This document shows positions 1 through 5,761 of a DNA stretch of 12,714 nucleotides, in pieces. This stretch comes from Actinomycetes bacterium (lineage in GTDB: Bacteria; Actinomycetota; Acidimicrobiia; Acidimicrobiales; RAAP-2): assembly GCA_021850345.1 (NCBI GenBank), contig JAJZMN010000051.1:1-12714 (forward strand), given 5' to 3'. Every line of letters begins with the position of its first letter. Positions within the stretch are counted from its first letter, which is position 1. Position numbers and translations under genes: made by a program. The notes beneath the pieces were generated by a model. It was not told where the DNA came from and searched no databases. It worked only from the letters and a program-made list of their open reading frames with translations.

Positions 1-40
1 GAAGAATTGCAGCCATCAGACCCACCGGGCCGAGCAGTAG

Positions 41-214
41 CGTCCCGAGAACAAAGCGATCAACGACGTGAAGGTCTTCGCCGAAGCGGCGGACACTTTC
101 CTGCGCCAAGAAAAGTTCATCGCCAACGTGATCGCGACAAACGTGGACGCAGTCCCGCGTAGCGTGCGGCCAGCGTCTGTCGGCGCGGCGTGGACTGAGG
201 CTTTCAAGTTTTAG
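41..214 (+). pseudogene. 3' remnant of an unidentified gene
   Basis: This is an open frame of 57 codons ending in TAG at 212-214. It follows an in-frame TAG at 38-40 and has no convincing start; the first in-frame GTG is at 68. Most codons end in G or C, as expected for real coding sequence here, and the product (…NKAINDVKVFAEAADTFL… to …AAWTEAFKF) looks like a helical C-terminus. I do not recognise the family. The most economical reading is the 3' end of a longer gene broken by a stop or frameshift near the window edge. It is convergent with the methyltransferase that ends at 323. A chance open frame is the alternative. Confidence 0.3.
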
Positions 215-322
215 CTTGGCTCGGAGTCCGCCCCAACCATGTGTCACATACCAACGGGCGAGCTGAGGAGCTGGGATGTCCGATCGCCGGCCGTGGGCGC
301 CATCCTGCTCGTGCGAGCGGGG

Positions 323-1156
323 TCAGGTCTTGGTCAACACGTAGACCTGGCCGCTGAGCTTGCCGAGCAGCCGGTAGACGTGCCACATGCAGTCGCCGAG
401 CTTGATCTCATAGTTCTTCTGACCGAACCGCTCGACGTAACGGTCGGGGTCTCGGAGCAGCCGACCCGCGTGCAGGAGCAACCGTCCCGCCTTGCCGCTC
501 TCCTCTTCAATGTACTCGCCCCACTCGGTCCCAAGGACGACGCATTCGTCGATCTGGAGGCCCGCCCCGGCGATCGCGCTCTCGGCGCGTTGGGGGTCCA
601 TGCTGGAGGAGACGCAGTGGAGCGCAGCGAAGAGCTGTGCGGACTCCATCGGCTCGAGCCGATCGGTGGCGAACATCTGGTAGACGATGGCGCGACCGTG
701 GTCGGTCATTACTCGGCGCACCTCGCTGTACGCGAGGTCGAGATCGGCGACGAGGCACAAGACGTCCCGGCACCAGACGAGGTCTACCTCTGCATCGTCA
801 AGCGGGATGGCTTCTGCGCTGCCGGGCACGAACCGCACGCGGACGCCTAGGTCAGGGCTCAGGGCGCTGGCGTCGTCGAGGGACCTTCGAGCCGCCTCCA
901 GGCTTTCTTGATCCGGGTCGACGCCGACCACCGTCGCTCCGAAGCGCCGAGCCAGCCGGATCGAGTGCCTCCCGGTCCCGCATCCGAGGTCGAGAATCGA
1001 GCTCTCGGCGGAGAGCCCCAAGGCGGCCGCCATGTCGTAGAGCATGTCGGGTCCACGCGGGTCGAGGCTCTCGTCGAGTACGAGGTTGAATGCCTCTTCG
1101 ATGTCTTCGAACCGAGGGTGTCCAGCATTCGGCTCCAGGTCCACGTCGTCTTTCAC
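323..1156 (-). CDS. Class I SAM-dependent methyltransferase
   Basis: A predicted 277-residue cytoplasmic methyltransferase that transfers a methyl group from S-adenosylmethionine; the substrate is unknown. Motif I of the Rossmann-like fold is clear (ILDLGCGTGRHS, residues 54-65), with the acidic residue after strand 2 at Asp80 (VVGVD). Further typical elements are AEAIPL (115-119) and VDLVWCRDVL (124-133) around strand 4. About 100 residues follow the core and probably shape the substrate pocket. I chose GTG at 1156 because GAGGAG lies three bases upstream and homology-like sequence starts soon after. The frame is open further upstream, and a GTG at 1231 with a GGAAGG box is possible, but that extension (Lys/Arg/Gly-rich) looks non-coding. 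It is divergent from the toxin-like gene at 1369. Class is certain; the methyl acceptor cannot be read from sequence. Confidence 0.85.
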   Translation of the reverse strand: MKDDVDLEPNAGHPRFEDIEEAFNLVLDESLDPRGPDMLYDMAAALGLSAESSILDLGCGTGRHSIRLARRFGATVVGVDPDQESLEAARRSLDDASALSPDLGVRVRFVPGSAEAIPLDDAEVDLVWCRDVLCLVADLDLAYSEVRRVMTDHGRAIVYQMFATDRLEPMESAQLFAALHCVSSSMDPQRAESAIAGAGLQIDECVVLGTEWGEYIEEESGKAGRLLLHAGRLLRDPDRYVERFGQKNYEIKLGDCMWHVYRLLGKLSGQVYVLTKT

Positions 1157-1166
1157 CCACTCCTCG

Positions 1167-1200
1167 CCGGACTGGCTGACACCACGACAGGTCAGTCCGG
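1167..1200. repeat. Inverted repeat upstream of methyltransferase start
   Basis: CCGGACTG at 1167-1174 is the exact reverse complement of CAGTCCGG at 1193-1200, with 18 bases between. A second, overlapping pair (CTGAC 1176-1180, GTCAG 1191-1195) offers an inner stem. It lies just upstream of the chosen GTG start, in the likely leader or promoter of the minus-strand methyltransferase, so it could be an operator or a leader hairpin. No function can be assigned. Confidence 0.35.
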
Positions 1201-1356
1201 GCAATCCTCGCGCTCGCCGCTTCAGCGTCACGCCTTCCAGGGCAGTGACCCACAAGCGCAATCCGTCGTGGACTTGAAGGTGACCTCTACCGCTGCCGGC
1301 CGTGCGCACTTGCGGCGGGCGCAGCTCGACCGACCTTGGATGGCCTCCCCCCGCAT

Positions 1357-1362
1357 AGGAGG
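1357..1362 (+). promoter_or_regulatory. Ribosome binding site of the toxin-like gene
   Basis: AGGAGG with a six-base spacer before ATG at 1369. This is one of the strongest Shine-Dalgarno sites in the window. It is the reason for choosing the longer form of the toxin-like protein over the in-frame ATG at 1435, where similarity to the family seems to start. Confidence 0.7.
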
Positions 1363-1368
1363 TACGCC

Positions 1369-1725
1369 ATGTCCACAACGCTCGCTATCGAGCGTTCCAA
1401 GCCTACGGCTGACCAAGAGGCAGAAAGCGTGAGTATGAGCTGGACGCGCGGATCCCACCGCCACGGGATCACCCGCTACGCCGCCCGGTTCGTCGTGGAG
1501 CACTGCGGCCTGGTGTACATCCAGCCAGCACCACCGGACTCCGCGGTCCCCGATCGCCGCCTCGTCTTCCTCGGCGACGACGAGGAGGGTCGGGCCATCG
1601 AGGTGATCGGGGTCGAGATGGAAGCCGATGCGAACGGCGAGGACCACCTTCGGGTCATCCACGCCATGGCGTTGCGCGAGAAGTGCCGACGGCAGTACGA
1701 GGAGGACAAGAGATGGCGCGTGTGA
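1369..1725 (+). CDS. BrnT-like toxin of a toxin-antitoxin pair
   Basis: A small protein of 118 residues, or 96 if translation starts at the in-frame ATG at 1435. The core begins MSWTRGSHRHGI, continues with FVVEHCGLVYIQPAP and RRLVFLGDDEEG, and ends in LRVIHAMALREKCRRQY. That layout, a beta-rich middle and a final basic helix with the R-x-I-x-A-x-x-x-R-x-K/E-x-x-x-Y pattern, resembles BrnT/RelE-fold ribonuclease toxins. The family match is from memory of the pattern and not a search. The gene overlaps the next one by 13 bases, toxin first and antitoxin second, as in brnTA operons, so the pair is translationally coupled. The first 22 residues (from the ATG with the strong ribosome binding site) look unlike the family and contain a palindrome at the DNA level. 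Expected activity would be mRNA cleavage; untested. Confidence 0.6.
   Translation: MSTTLAIERSKPTADQEAESVSMSWTRGSHRHGITRYAARFVVEHCGLVYIQPAPPDSAVPDRRLVFLGDDEEGRAIEVIGVEMEADANGEDHLRVIHAMALREKCRRQYEEDKRWRV
1377..1396. repeat. Perfect 8-bp inverted repeat at toxin 5' end
   Basis: AACGCTCG (1377-1384) and CGAGCGTT (1389-1396) are perfect reverse complements around a CTAT loop. The repeat lies a few codons after the ATG at 1369 and about 40 bases before the alternative ATG at 1435. It could be an autoregulatory operator, as expected for a toxin-antitoxin operon, or an mRNA hairpin limiting translation. Both are inference. Confidence 0.4.
1701..1705 (+). promoter_or_regulatory. Ribosome binding site of the antitoxin-like gene
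   Basis: GGAGG lies inside the 3' end of the toxin-like gene, seven bases before ATG at 1713. It supports that start and the overlap of the two genes. Confidence 0.65.
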
Positions 1726-1916
1726 AGAGGACGAAGAGCGGAGCCGTGCTCACCGCCGAGGTCGAAGAAGAACTCGCCAACGAGGCGGAAGCTGGCACGA
1801 CGAGTCGGATCAGCTGGAGGTCGCGACAGAACGCCGGTAGAGGAAGGAGAGGATCACTGACGGATGTTCACCGTGCCGACGCCAGCTGTCCAAGGCAGCT
1901 CGCATCATGTGGATGA
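1713..1916 (+). CDS. Antitoxin-like protein with degenerate C-terminus
   Basis: A 67-residue open frame starting inside the last codons of the toxin-like gene, with a good ribosome binding site. The first 26 residues (MARVKRTKSGAVLTAEVE, then EELANEAEAG) resemble the N-terminus of actinobacterial antitoxins paired with BrnT-like toxins. Those proteins normally continue with a Tyr-Asp-rich linker, a G-R-P-S-L type segment and a ribbon-helix-helix DNA-binding domain. Here that continuation is missing. From about 1797 the linker-like sequence (HDESDQLEV) is found in another frame, and GSLTD appears back in the original frame, after which the protein ends without a recognisable fold. The simplest reading is one or more frameshifts that destroyed the DNA-binding half. 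A truncated but still toxin-binding antitoxin is possible; sequencing error is the other option. Confidence 0.5.
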   Translation: MARVKRTKSGAVLTAEVEEELANEAEAGTTSRISWRSRQNAGRGRRGSLTDVHRADASCPRQLASCG

Positions 1917-2176
1917 CGTTCGATAGGCCTATGAACACGCGCACGGGGCCACAGGACACGCTGATCTGTCTCTGGTGGACGCCTGCTCGCTCCGGCAGCG
2001 CCAACGCCGATTGGGCGATCCCGCACCTGGTTGCGATCAGCTCCGGCCCTTGGGAGGCCGCGCCAGAATGCCACCCGCGACCCGGTCGCACGTTTCTGGC
2101 GACCGCCCGCGGTGACGTCGGATCAGACGACCGATACCCACGGTCGCTCGGTGCTCCTCGACGGGCGGACAGGGTG
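1917..2176. other. Gene-free stretch
   Basis: About 260 bases between the antitoxin-like gene and the hairpin after the VOC gene. The open frames here lack good codon pattern, start sites or recognisable products. It contains a 10-bp palindrome ATAGGCCTAT (1923-1932). I see no RNA gene or repeat. Confidence 0.5.
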
Positions 2177-2209
2177 CCAGGCGTCCCCGCGTCGGGATCG
2201 GACGCCTGG
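2177..2209 (-). terminator. Hairpin just after the VOC gene
   Basis: CCAGGCGTCC (2177-2186) and GGACGCCTGG (2200-2209) form a perfect 10-bp GC-rich stem with a 13-base loop. On the minus strand it starts four bases after the stop codon of the VOC gene. There is no T-run after it, so it would be a tail-less terminator of the kind often described in actinobacteria, or an mRNA-stabilising stem. Confidence 0.55.
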
Positions 2210-2213
2210 TCCG

Positions 2214-2570
2214 TCAATCCTTTTGTCGAGAGCCGAGTATGCAGAACTCGTTGCCCTCCGGGTCGGCGAGAACGATCCATGATTGCTCCCCTTGGCCAAC
2301 GTCGGCTCGGGTCGCTCCAAGCGACAGCAATCGATCGACCTCCCGGTCCCGGTCCTCAGGCCGGAAATCGAGGTGGAGGCGGTTCTTGGCCGTCTTGCCC
2401 TCGGGAACGGGAACGAAGAGAAGCCCCGGAGTCCGCGTCTCCTCTGGCCGGATCTCGAAGACCTCGGGGCCTTCATCGACGACCACCCAGCCGAGCGCCT
2501 CTCGCCACCATGTCCCCAAGGAGACCGGATCCCGGGCATCGATGCTCAGCTGCTCCCAGTCCAAGCTCAT
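2214..2570 (-). CDS. VOC / glyoxalase-like family protein
   Basis: A 118-residue single-domain vicinal-oxygen-chelate fold protein. It opens with the usual first-strand sequence (WEQLSIDARDPVSLGTWW, residues 5-22), followed by the helix and EALGWVVVDEG. The second beta-alpha-beta half contains NRLHLDF (63-69), a helix with REVDRLLSLGA (76-86) and the ending LADPEGNEFCIL (101-112), all typical of the glyoxalase/bleomycin-resistance-like group. Family members bind a metal or a small ligand; metal-ligand candidates (His66, Glu108) are present but the substrate is unknown. ATG at 2570 is preceded six bases upstream by TAGGGT, suggesting a leaderless transcript; no Shine-Dalgarno is seen. It stands alone, with a terminator-like hairpin directly after its stop. 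Confidence 0.85.
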   Translation of the reverse strand: MSLDWEQLSIDARDPVSLGTWWREALGWVVVDEGPEVFEIRPEETRTPGLLFVPVPEGKTAKNRLHLDFRPEDRDREVDRLLSLGATRADVGQGEQSWIVLADPEGNEFCILGSRQKD

Positions 2571-2576
2571 GTTTGC

Positions 2577-2582
2577 ACCCTA
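2577..2582 (-). promoter_or_regulatory. Predicted -10 box of the VOC gene (leaderless)
   Basis: On the minus strand TAGGGT lies exactly six bases before the ATG, so transcription would begin at or next to the start codon. The same spacing is found for the methyltransferase at 3405. No convincing -35 box is visible. Confidence 0.5.
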
Positions 2583-2831
2583 CGCCCGACGTGGCAGACT
2601 CCCCATCCCAATCCAGAACGCCCGTCGCCGAGGGCGCACCGTCGAATCCACGCCGCACCTACTCGGCGACCTCCACTCCCTCCCTCGACTCGCCCATCGG
2701 GGGCCGTCCCAGTCGGCGATAGCCGATCCCGACCTATCCGCCTATCACCTGCCCCCCTCCAGTGGGCCACACGACACACACCGCCGGGATGGCGGCACCT
2801 GCAAGACGCTCTACGGACTCGCTTTGCGTGG

Positions 2832-3020
2832 CTACTCGCCGGGCGCTGAGTGCTCGTGGCGCACGGGCCGTTCGCGAGACGGCCCCGCGTGGCCGCCCCA
2901 ACTCGTCGACCGGGCGACCTGACCTCGGAACCCCAGCAGTCGGAGGAAGAACAGCCCAATCCGGTTCGGGCGTTTGCGCAACTGCGCCGCCTTGGCCGCT
3001 GCCTCATGACCGTCAGTCAC
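2832..3020 (-). CDS. Possible small protein or gene remnant
   Basis: A 62-codon frame from GTG at 3020. The first 33 codons mostly end in G or C, and the product (VTDGHEAAAKAAQLRKRPNR, followed by IGLFFLRLLGF) looks like a basic helix plus a hydrophobic segment, unlike the Arg/Pro-rich chance frames nearby. The GTG overlaps a TGA of another short frame (GTGA), ending DFETLFA, which would suit translational coupling. There is no Shine-Dalgarno, the last 25 residues look random, and I do not recognise the family. It may be a remnant. Confidence 0.22.
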   Translation of the reverse strand: MTDGHEAAAKAAQLRKRPNRIGLFFLRLLGFRGQVARSTSWGGHAGPSRERPVRHEHSAPGE

Positions 3021-3143
3021 GCGAACAGGGTTTCGAAGTCCCGCGTACCTCACGCGCCCGCTCACGCTACGAATCCTAACCTTACGGCCACGCAGCGCGG
3101 CGGAGCTCGGTCGCGAGACGTGGCAGGGTCGTGACGAAGGGGA

Positions 3144-3177
3144 CACAGCGGCTGCAGTGACACAGTGGCTGCAGTGA
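3144..3177. repeat. Two 17-bp tandem repeats
   Basis: CACAGCGGCTGCAGTGA (3144-3160) is followed directly by CACAGTGGCTGCAGTGA (3161-3177), differing at one base. The two bases before each copy (GA) also match. Each copy contains the palindrome CTGCAG. It lies about 230 bases upstream of the methyltransferase at 3405. A paired regulator site or a replication-slippage duplication are both possible. Confidence 0.6.
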
Positions 3178-3392
3178 TCCCTGGCACATTTGCCGATCAC
3201 GGCGGCTGACATCGAGGGGTGACCAGAGTACACCCCGTCATTGCCGCTGGGCATCCACGGTGGCACCGGGACTCGACGTCCTCGACAACCGTTTCCGTGT
3301 GCTCAGTCCATCGGGCGAGGACTGGACCGAAGCGATGATCGACGCCGCCTGAAACATGCTTCGCCGACTCTGTTCGCCAGCGACCGGGCCAC

Positions 3393-3398
3393 TACGTT
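3393..3398 (+). promoter_or_regulatory. Predicted -10 box of the second methyltransferase (leaderless)
   Basis: TACGTT ends six bases before the GTG at 3405, placing the likely transcription start on or beside the start codon. No ribosome binding site is present, which supports leaderless translation. No clear -35 box is seen. Confidence 0.5.
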
Positions 3399-3404
3399 GG
3401 TCTC

Positions 3405-4220
3405 GTGGATACGACAGCTCGTCAGCTCAATCGCGCCAACTGGGACGCGCGAGCTGCGGTGCACGGTCAGGATCGCTACTACGACAGTGCAGGCCTGATC
3501 GCCGGCACTGTCTCACTTGGCGCAGAGGAGCAAGCTGCGATCGACCGAGCCGTCGGGAACGTCGGTGGGCTGGACGTCTGCCACGTCCAGTGCCACATTG
3601 GCTTCGACTCGATCCTCCTCGCTCGTGCGGGCGCCCGTGTGACCGGTCTCGACTTCTCCCCGGCGTCGCTGTCGAAGGCGGCAGCCCTTGCCGAGCAGTG
3701 CGGCGTGCATGTGGCCTTTGTCGAGGCTGACGCCTGCGATCCGCCCCACGGCCTGAAGGGAACGTTCGACGTCGTGTATGCCAGCTTTGGGGTACTTCCC
3801 TGGATCGATGACGTCGACGCCTGGATGGCGGCAGCTGCCCGGCTCGTGAGGAGCGGCGGACACCTCGTGCTCGTCGACGGCCACCCCCTCATCACCATGT
3901 TCGACACCTACGACCCGCCTGTCACGGACTTCCCCTACAACTTCGACGGGCCGCACTATTTCGAGACTCCTGGGACCTACACCGACCGGTCGGCGAACCT
4001 GTCCGCGACCCGAACGGTGCAGTACGCACACGGCCTGGGCGAGATCGTGACCGCCGCCGTCCGAGCAGGCTGGCAGATCGCCTACCTCGAGGAAGCCACC
4101 TCTGCAACCTTCGACTTCAGAGGTGACCTCGGGACACCTGAGGCGGACGGCCGCTACCGGCTACGACTCGGTGCCGAGCCGCTCCCGATCCTCTACACGC
4201 TTCTCGGCCGCCTGCCATAG
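3405..4220 (+). CDS. Class I SAM-dependent methyltransferase
   Basis: A 271-residue cytoplasmic methyltransferase. The SAM-binding motif I has the variant form DVCHVQCHIGFDSILLA (residues 57-73) instead of the common D-x-G-x-G-x-G. This H-x-Q-C-x-x-G form is characteristic of one subfamily, in which it is followed by ARVTGLDFSP (77-86), where Asp83 would hold the ribose. VEADACD (106-112) and FDVVYASFGVLPWIDD (121-136) complete the core. The C-terminal part (about 160-240, with many Tyr, Phe, Asp and Thr residues) probably forms the acceptor site; the acceptor is unknown. The GTG start is set by the leaderless-type -10 box six bases upstream and by a family-like N-terminus (NRANWDARAAVH). It is monocistronic: nothing credible follows for over 500 bases. 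It is not closely similar to the methyltransferase at 323-1156. Confidence 0.88.
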   Translation: MDTTARQLNRANWDARAAVHGQDRYYDSAGLIAGTVSLGAEEQAAIDRAVGNVGGLDVCHVQCHIGFDSILLARAGARVTGLDFSPASLSKAAALAEQCGVHVAFVEADACDPPHGLKGTFDVVYASFGVLPWIDDVDAWMAAAARLVRSGGHLVLVDGHPLITMFDTYDPPVTDFPYNFDGPHYFETPGTYTDRSANLSATRTVQYAHGLGEIVTAAVRAGWQIAYLEEATSATFDFRGDLGTPEADGRYRLRLGAEPLPILYTLLGRLP

Positions 4221-4791
4221 GGCCCGGGATGCGAGGGGGTCGGTCAGTCAGCGGTAGCCGGTCGGGCAACCCCGAGACCTTCACCGCTCGCGGAGGCCGC
4301 GGCGTCACAGAACGCGGCTCTGCGCGTCCAGAGCCCATGATGAAGCCCTATTGAGCAGTGCTGATCGGTCCAGTGCCAAGTCGCCGTCCCGAGGGGGCAG
4401 AGAAATCGACGTCGTCCCCGCGGGTCCTTGGCCGAAGGAAACCGCGTAGAGCGCACCTGTCGGACCGACCATCCGTGCGGCGTGTCACCGAATGTCGTTC
4501 TCCGCGTGGATGCGGCCGGCACCTGACCGATGGTGCCGGCGAAGCCCCATGCGGCGCCAACGAGCTGGGGCTCTACCTGTGTGCGGTCTCGCACGGCGAC
4601 GCTTCACAGCGGCTTTCAGAGTTGCTCGATGCTGCGTCAGCAGCCGGTGAGTTCAGGACCCAACGCGCGGTTGCGAAGAACCGGAGCCGCGCGGCGCTGA
4701 AGCGTTGCTCATTCACGTGCAGGTGCCGCGGATGGTTGACGGGGATGCCCTCTTACCGTTGGCGCGATGGCTGGCATGAGTCGTACGTGCT
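4221..4791. other. Gene-free stretch with one strong hairpin
   Basis: About 570 bases without a supported gene. Frames on both strands are Arg/Ser/Pro-rich with mixed codon use. A segment near 4558-4650 (product including NELGLYLCAVSHGDASQR and LSELLDAASAAGEF) looks slightly more protein-like but has no start or known family. The hairpin at 4515-4540 is listed separately. A very short frame MAGMSRTCCGGGEFQRW (4767-4820) follows a TACCGT box by seven bases; it may be chance. Confidence 0.4.
4515..4540. repeat. Perfect 9-bp hairpin in gene-free DNA
   Basis: GCCGGCACC (4515-4523) and GGTGCCGGC (4532-4540) are exact reverse complements around the 8-base loop TGACCGAT. It has no T-run and lies about 300 bases after the methyltransferase gene. 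It may be a remnant terminator, an operator or a structural element of lost genes. Confidence 0.45.
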
Positions 4792-5001
4792 GTGGCGGTG
4801 GTGAATTCCAGCGTTGGTAGGTCAGGGAACCACCGGCCATCCGGCTGCGACGATCCCGTACCACGGCACTGCGTGGTCAACGTGGACTCGATCGAGAGCG
4901 TCGCCCTCGGCGTACTTACCGAACGGATCGGGCACCTTGCCGATGTCAGGATGGAGAAGCTTTGCGAGGCACTCGAAGTCGCCGTTGACTGCGACCGCTG
5001 A
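4792..5001 (+). pseudogene. C-terminal remnant of a MazF/PemK-like toxin
   Basis: The frame ending at 5001 gives VPRHCVVNVDSIES, then VALGVLTERIGHLADVRMEK and LCEALEVAVDCDR. This is the typical C-terminal half of small MazF/PemK mRNA interferases: a conserved strand with C-V-V-N-x-D, an L-T-E-R-I-G-x-L turn and the last helix. The residues before VPRHC do not fit. The matching preceding segment (VREPPAIRL) is found one frame over at 4821-4847, after a TAG at 4818-4820. The N-terminal half, with the R-G-E-V/I-W and R-P-x-x-V-L-T motifs and the catalytic Arg, is absent upstream. So this is a frameshifted and 5'-truncated toxin gene and should be inactive. No antitoxin gene is visible beside it. 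Confidence 0.6.
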
Positions 5002-5104
5002 GCGTCCACTTTCGCGGTCGCCCGCGACCCGGCGACATACCGCGCGAGGAGCGGCGGCGCGCCCCGACGTGTTCGGAGACACTCGGCAGGGGACGCGGCG
5101 GCAA

Positions 5105-5407
5105 CTACGGCAGCGTCCTGATGATGCGCGCGAGTTCGTCCGGCCGGTAGCCGAACTGCCGAGCGAAGGAGACGAGCTCCCTCGCCTTTGCCACCACGGC
5201 GCCCTGTTCGGGAGTTCCCGACACCGTGATCCCCCGGCCACGGCGAAACTCGAGGAGCCCTTCGTCCCGAAGGATCCTGAGGGCGCGGAGCACCGTGTTG
5301 GCGTTCACGCCCAGGACGGCTGCGAGGTCGCGCGCCGGTGGGAGACGCTCACCGGGTCCTGCTTCGCGGCTCGGGGTTGTCGGGACGCCGTCGTCATTGA
5401 ATGACAC
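5105..5407 (-). CDS. GntR-family regulator (YtrA-like), N-terminally shortened
   Basis: A 100-residue winged-helix transcription regulator. GERLPPARDLAAVLGVNANT (residues 19-38) is the recognition helix-turn-helix region, RALRILRDEGLLEFRRGRG (41-59) the wing, and the tail (AKARELVSFARQFGYRPDEL) is the short C-terminal helix typical of the YtrA-like subgroup, which has no large ligand domain. Family members are about 120-125 residues and start with a strand, then an I-Y-E-Q-I-x-x-x-I-R helix. Here VSFNDDGVP is joined through TTPSREA directly to GPGERLPP, so about 20 residues covering helix 1 seem to be missing. The GTG start at 5407 fits the family's first strand, but no ribosome binding site is seen. 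The usual partner genes (ABC transporter or membrane protein) are absent. It may be a decaying regulator. Confidence 0.7.
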   Translation of the reverse strand: MSFNDDGVPTTPSREAGPGERLPPARDLAAVLGVNANTVLRALRILRDEGLLEFRRGRGITVSGTPEQGAVVAKARELVSFARQFGYRPDELARIIRTLP

Positions 5408-5462
5408 AGAGGAGATCGCCGCCCGACACTGAGGGAGGAGTCGCGAGCTCTGCGACGACGAA

Positions 5463-5761
5463 GTGAGCGCCGCCCTGGCAACGCTGGACGAGTACCGGGT
5501 TGCGGATACGGGAGAAGTCATGCCGCGCTCGCGGTTGTGGGTCCGTGCACCGAAAGGGCTACCAGAGAGGCGCGGGTTCGCGATGAGATGGTCCGCGCCG
5601 CGCATCGAAGTGGTGCGTCCATTCACCAACTCGCTGAGGTTTCCGACCTGGGTCGTAAGACGGGCGCCTCCTGTCTCCAGATCGGGCCCAGCGGGACTGA
5701 CCGCGAACCGAGGGCTGGGACAGGCACGTGGCAGGCAGGGTTGAGCGGGGCACGCGAATAG
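5463..5761 (+). pseudogene. Frameshifted small helix-turn-helix gene
   Basis: Two frames together read like one small DNA-binding protein. From GTG at 5463 the product is VSAALATLDEYRVADTGE; this then loses coding character. From about 5555 a different frame gives ATREARVRDEMVRAAHRSGA, then SIHQLAEVSDLGRKT and ASCL. The second part has the form of a small resolvase-like helix-turn-helix (R-x-A-H-x-x-G-x-S-I-x-Q-I-A-x-x-x-G-L-S-R-x-T). The beginning L-x-x-L-x-E-Y-R-x-A-D also suits such proteins. The change of frame suggests a pseudogene or sequencing error. It is divergent from the GntR-like gene, 55 bases away. A chance combination cannot be excluded. Confidence 0.4.

Larger units (their letters stand above)
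2583..3392. other. Long stretch with little coding signal
   Basis: Roughly 800 bases between the VOC gene and the second methyltransferase. Open frames exist in several overlapping frames but have mixed codon use, Arg/Pro/Ser-rich products and no good ribosome binding sites, as expected by chance in GC-rich DNA. The only parts that stand out are a short minus-strand frame at 2832-3020 and a 17-base tandem repeat at 3144-3177, both listed separately. No tRNA or other RNA gene was recognised. Confidence 0.45.

Noticed and set aside
1157..1378. N-terminal extension of the first methyltransferase
   Set aside because: The open frame reaches 1378, but these residues are not family-like and the better start-site context is at 1156.
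1907..2722. A 271-residue plus-strand frame
   Set aside because: It runs antisense to the VOC gene, is Arg/Pro/Ser-rich and has no recognisable domain or start signal.
3020..3050. T-loop-like sequence (GTTTCGAA) suggesting a tRNA
   Set aside because: The flanking bases do not form a five-base T-stem, and no acceptor, D or anticodon arm can be found nearby.
4736..4820. TTGACG and TACCGT as a promoter for a 17-residue Cys-Cys leader peptide
   Set aside because: The two boxes are only 12 bases apart, too close for a normal promoter. The peptide has no following intact gene to regulate.
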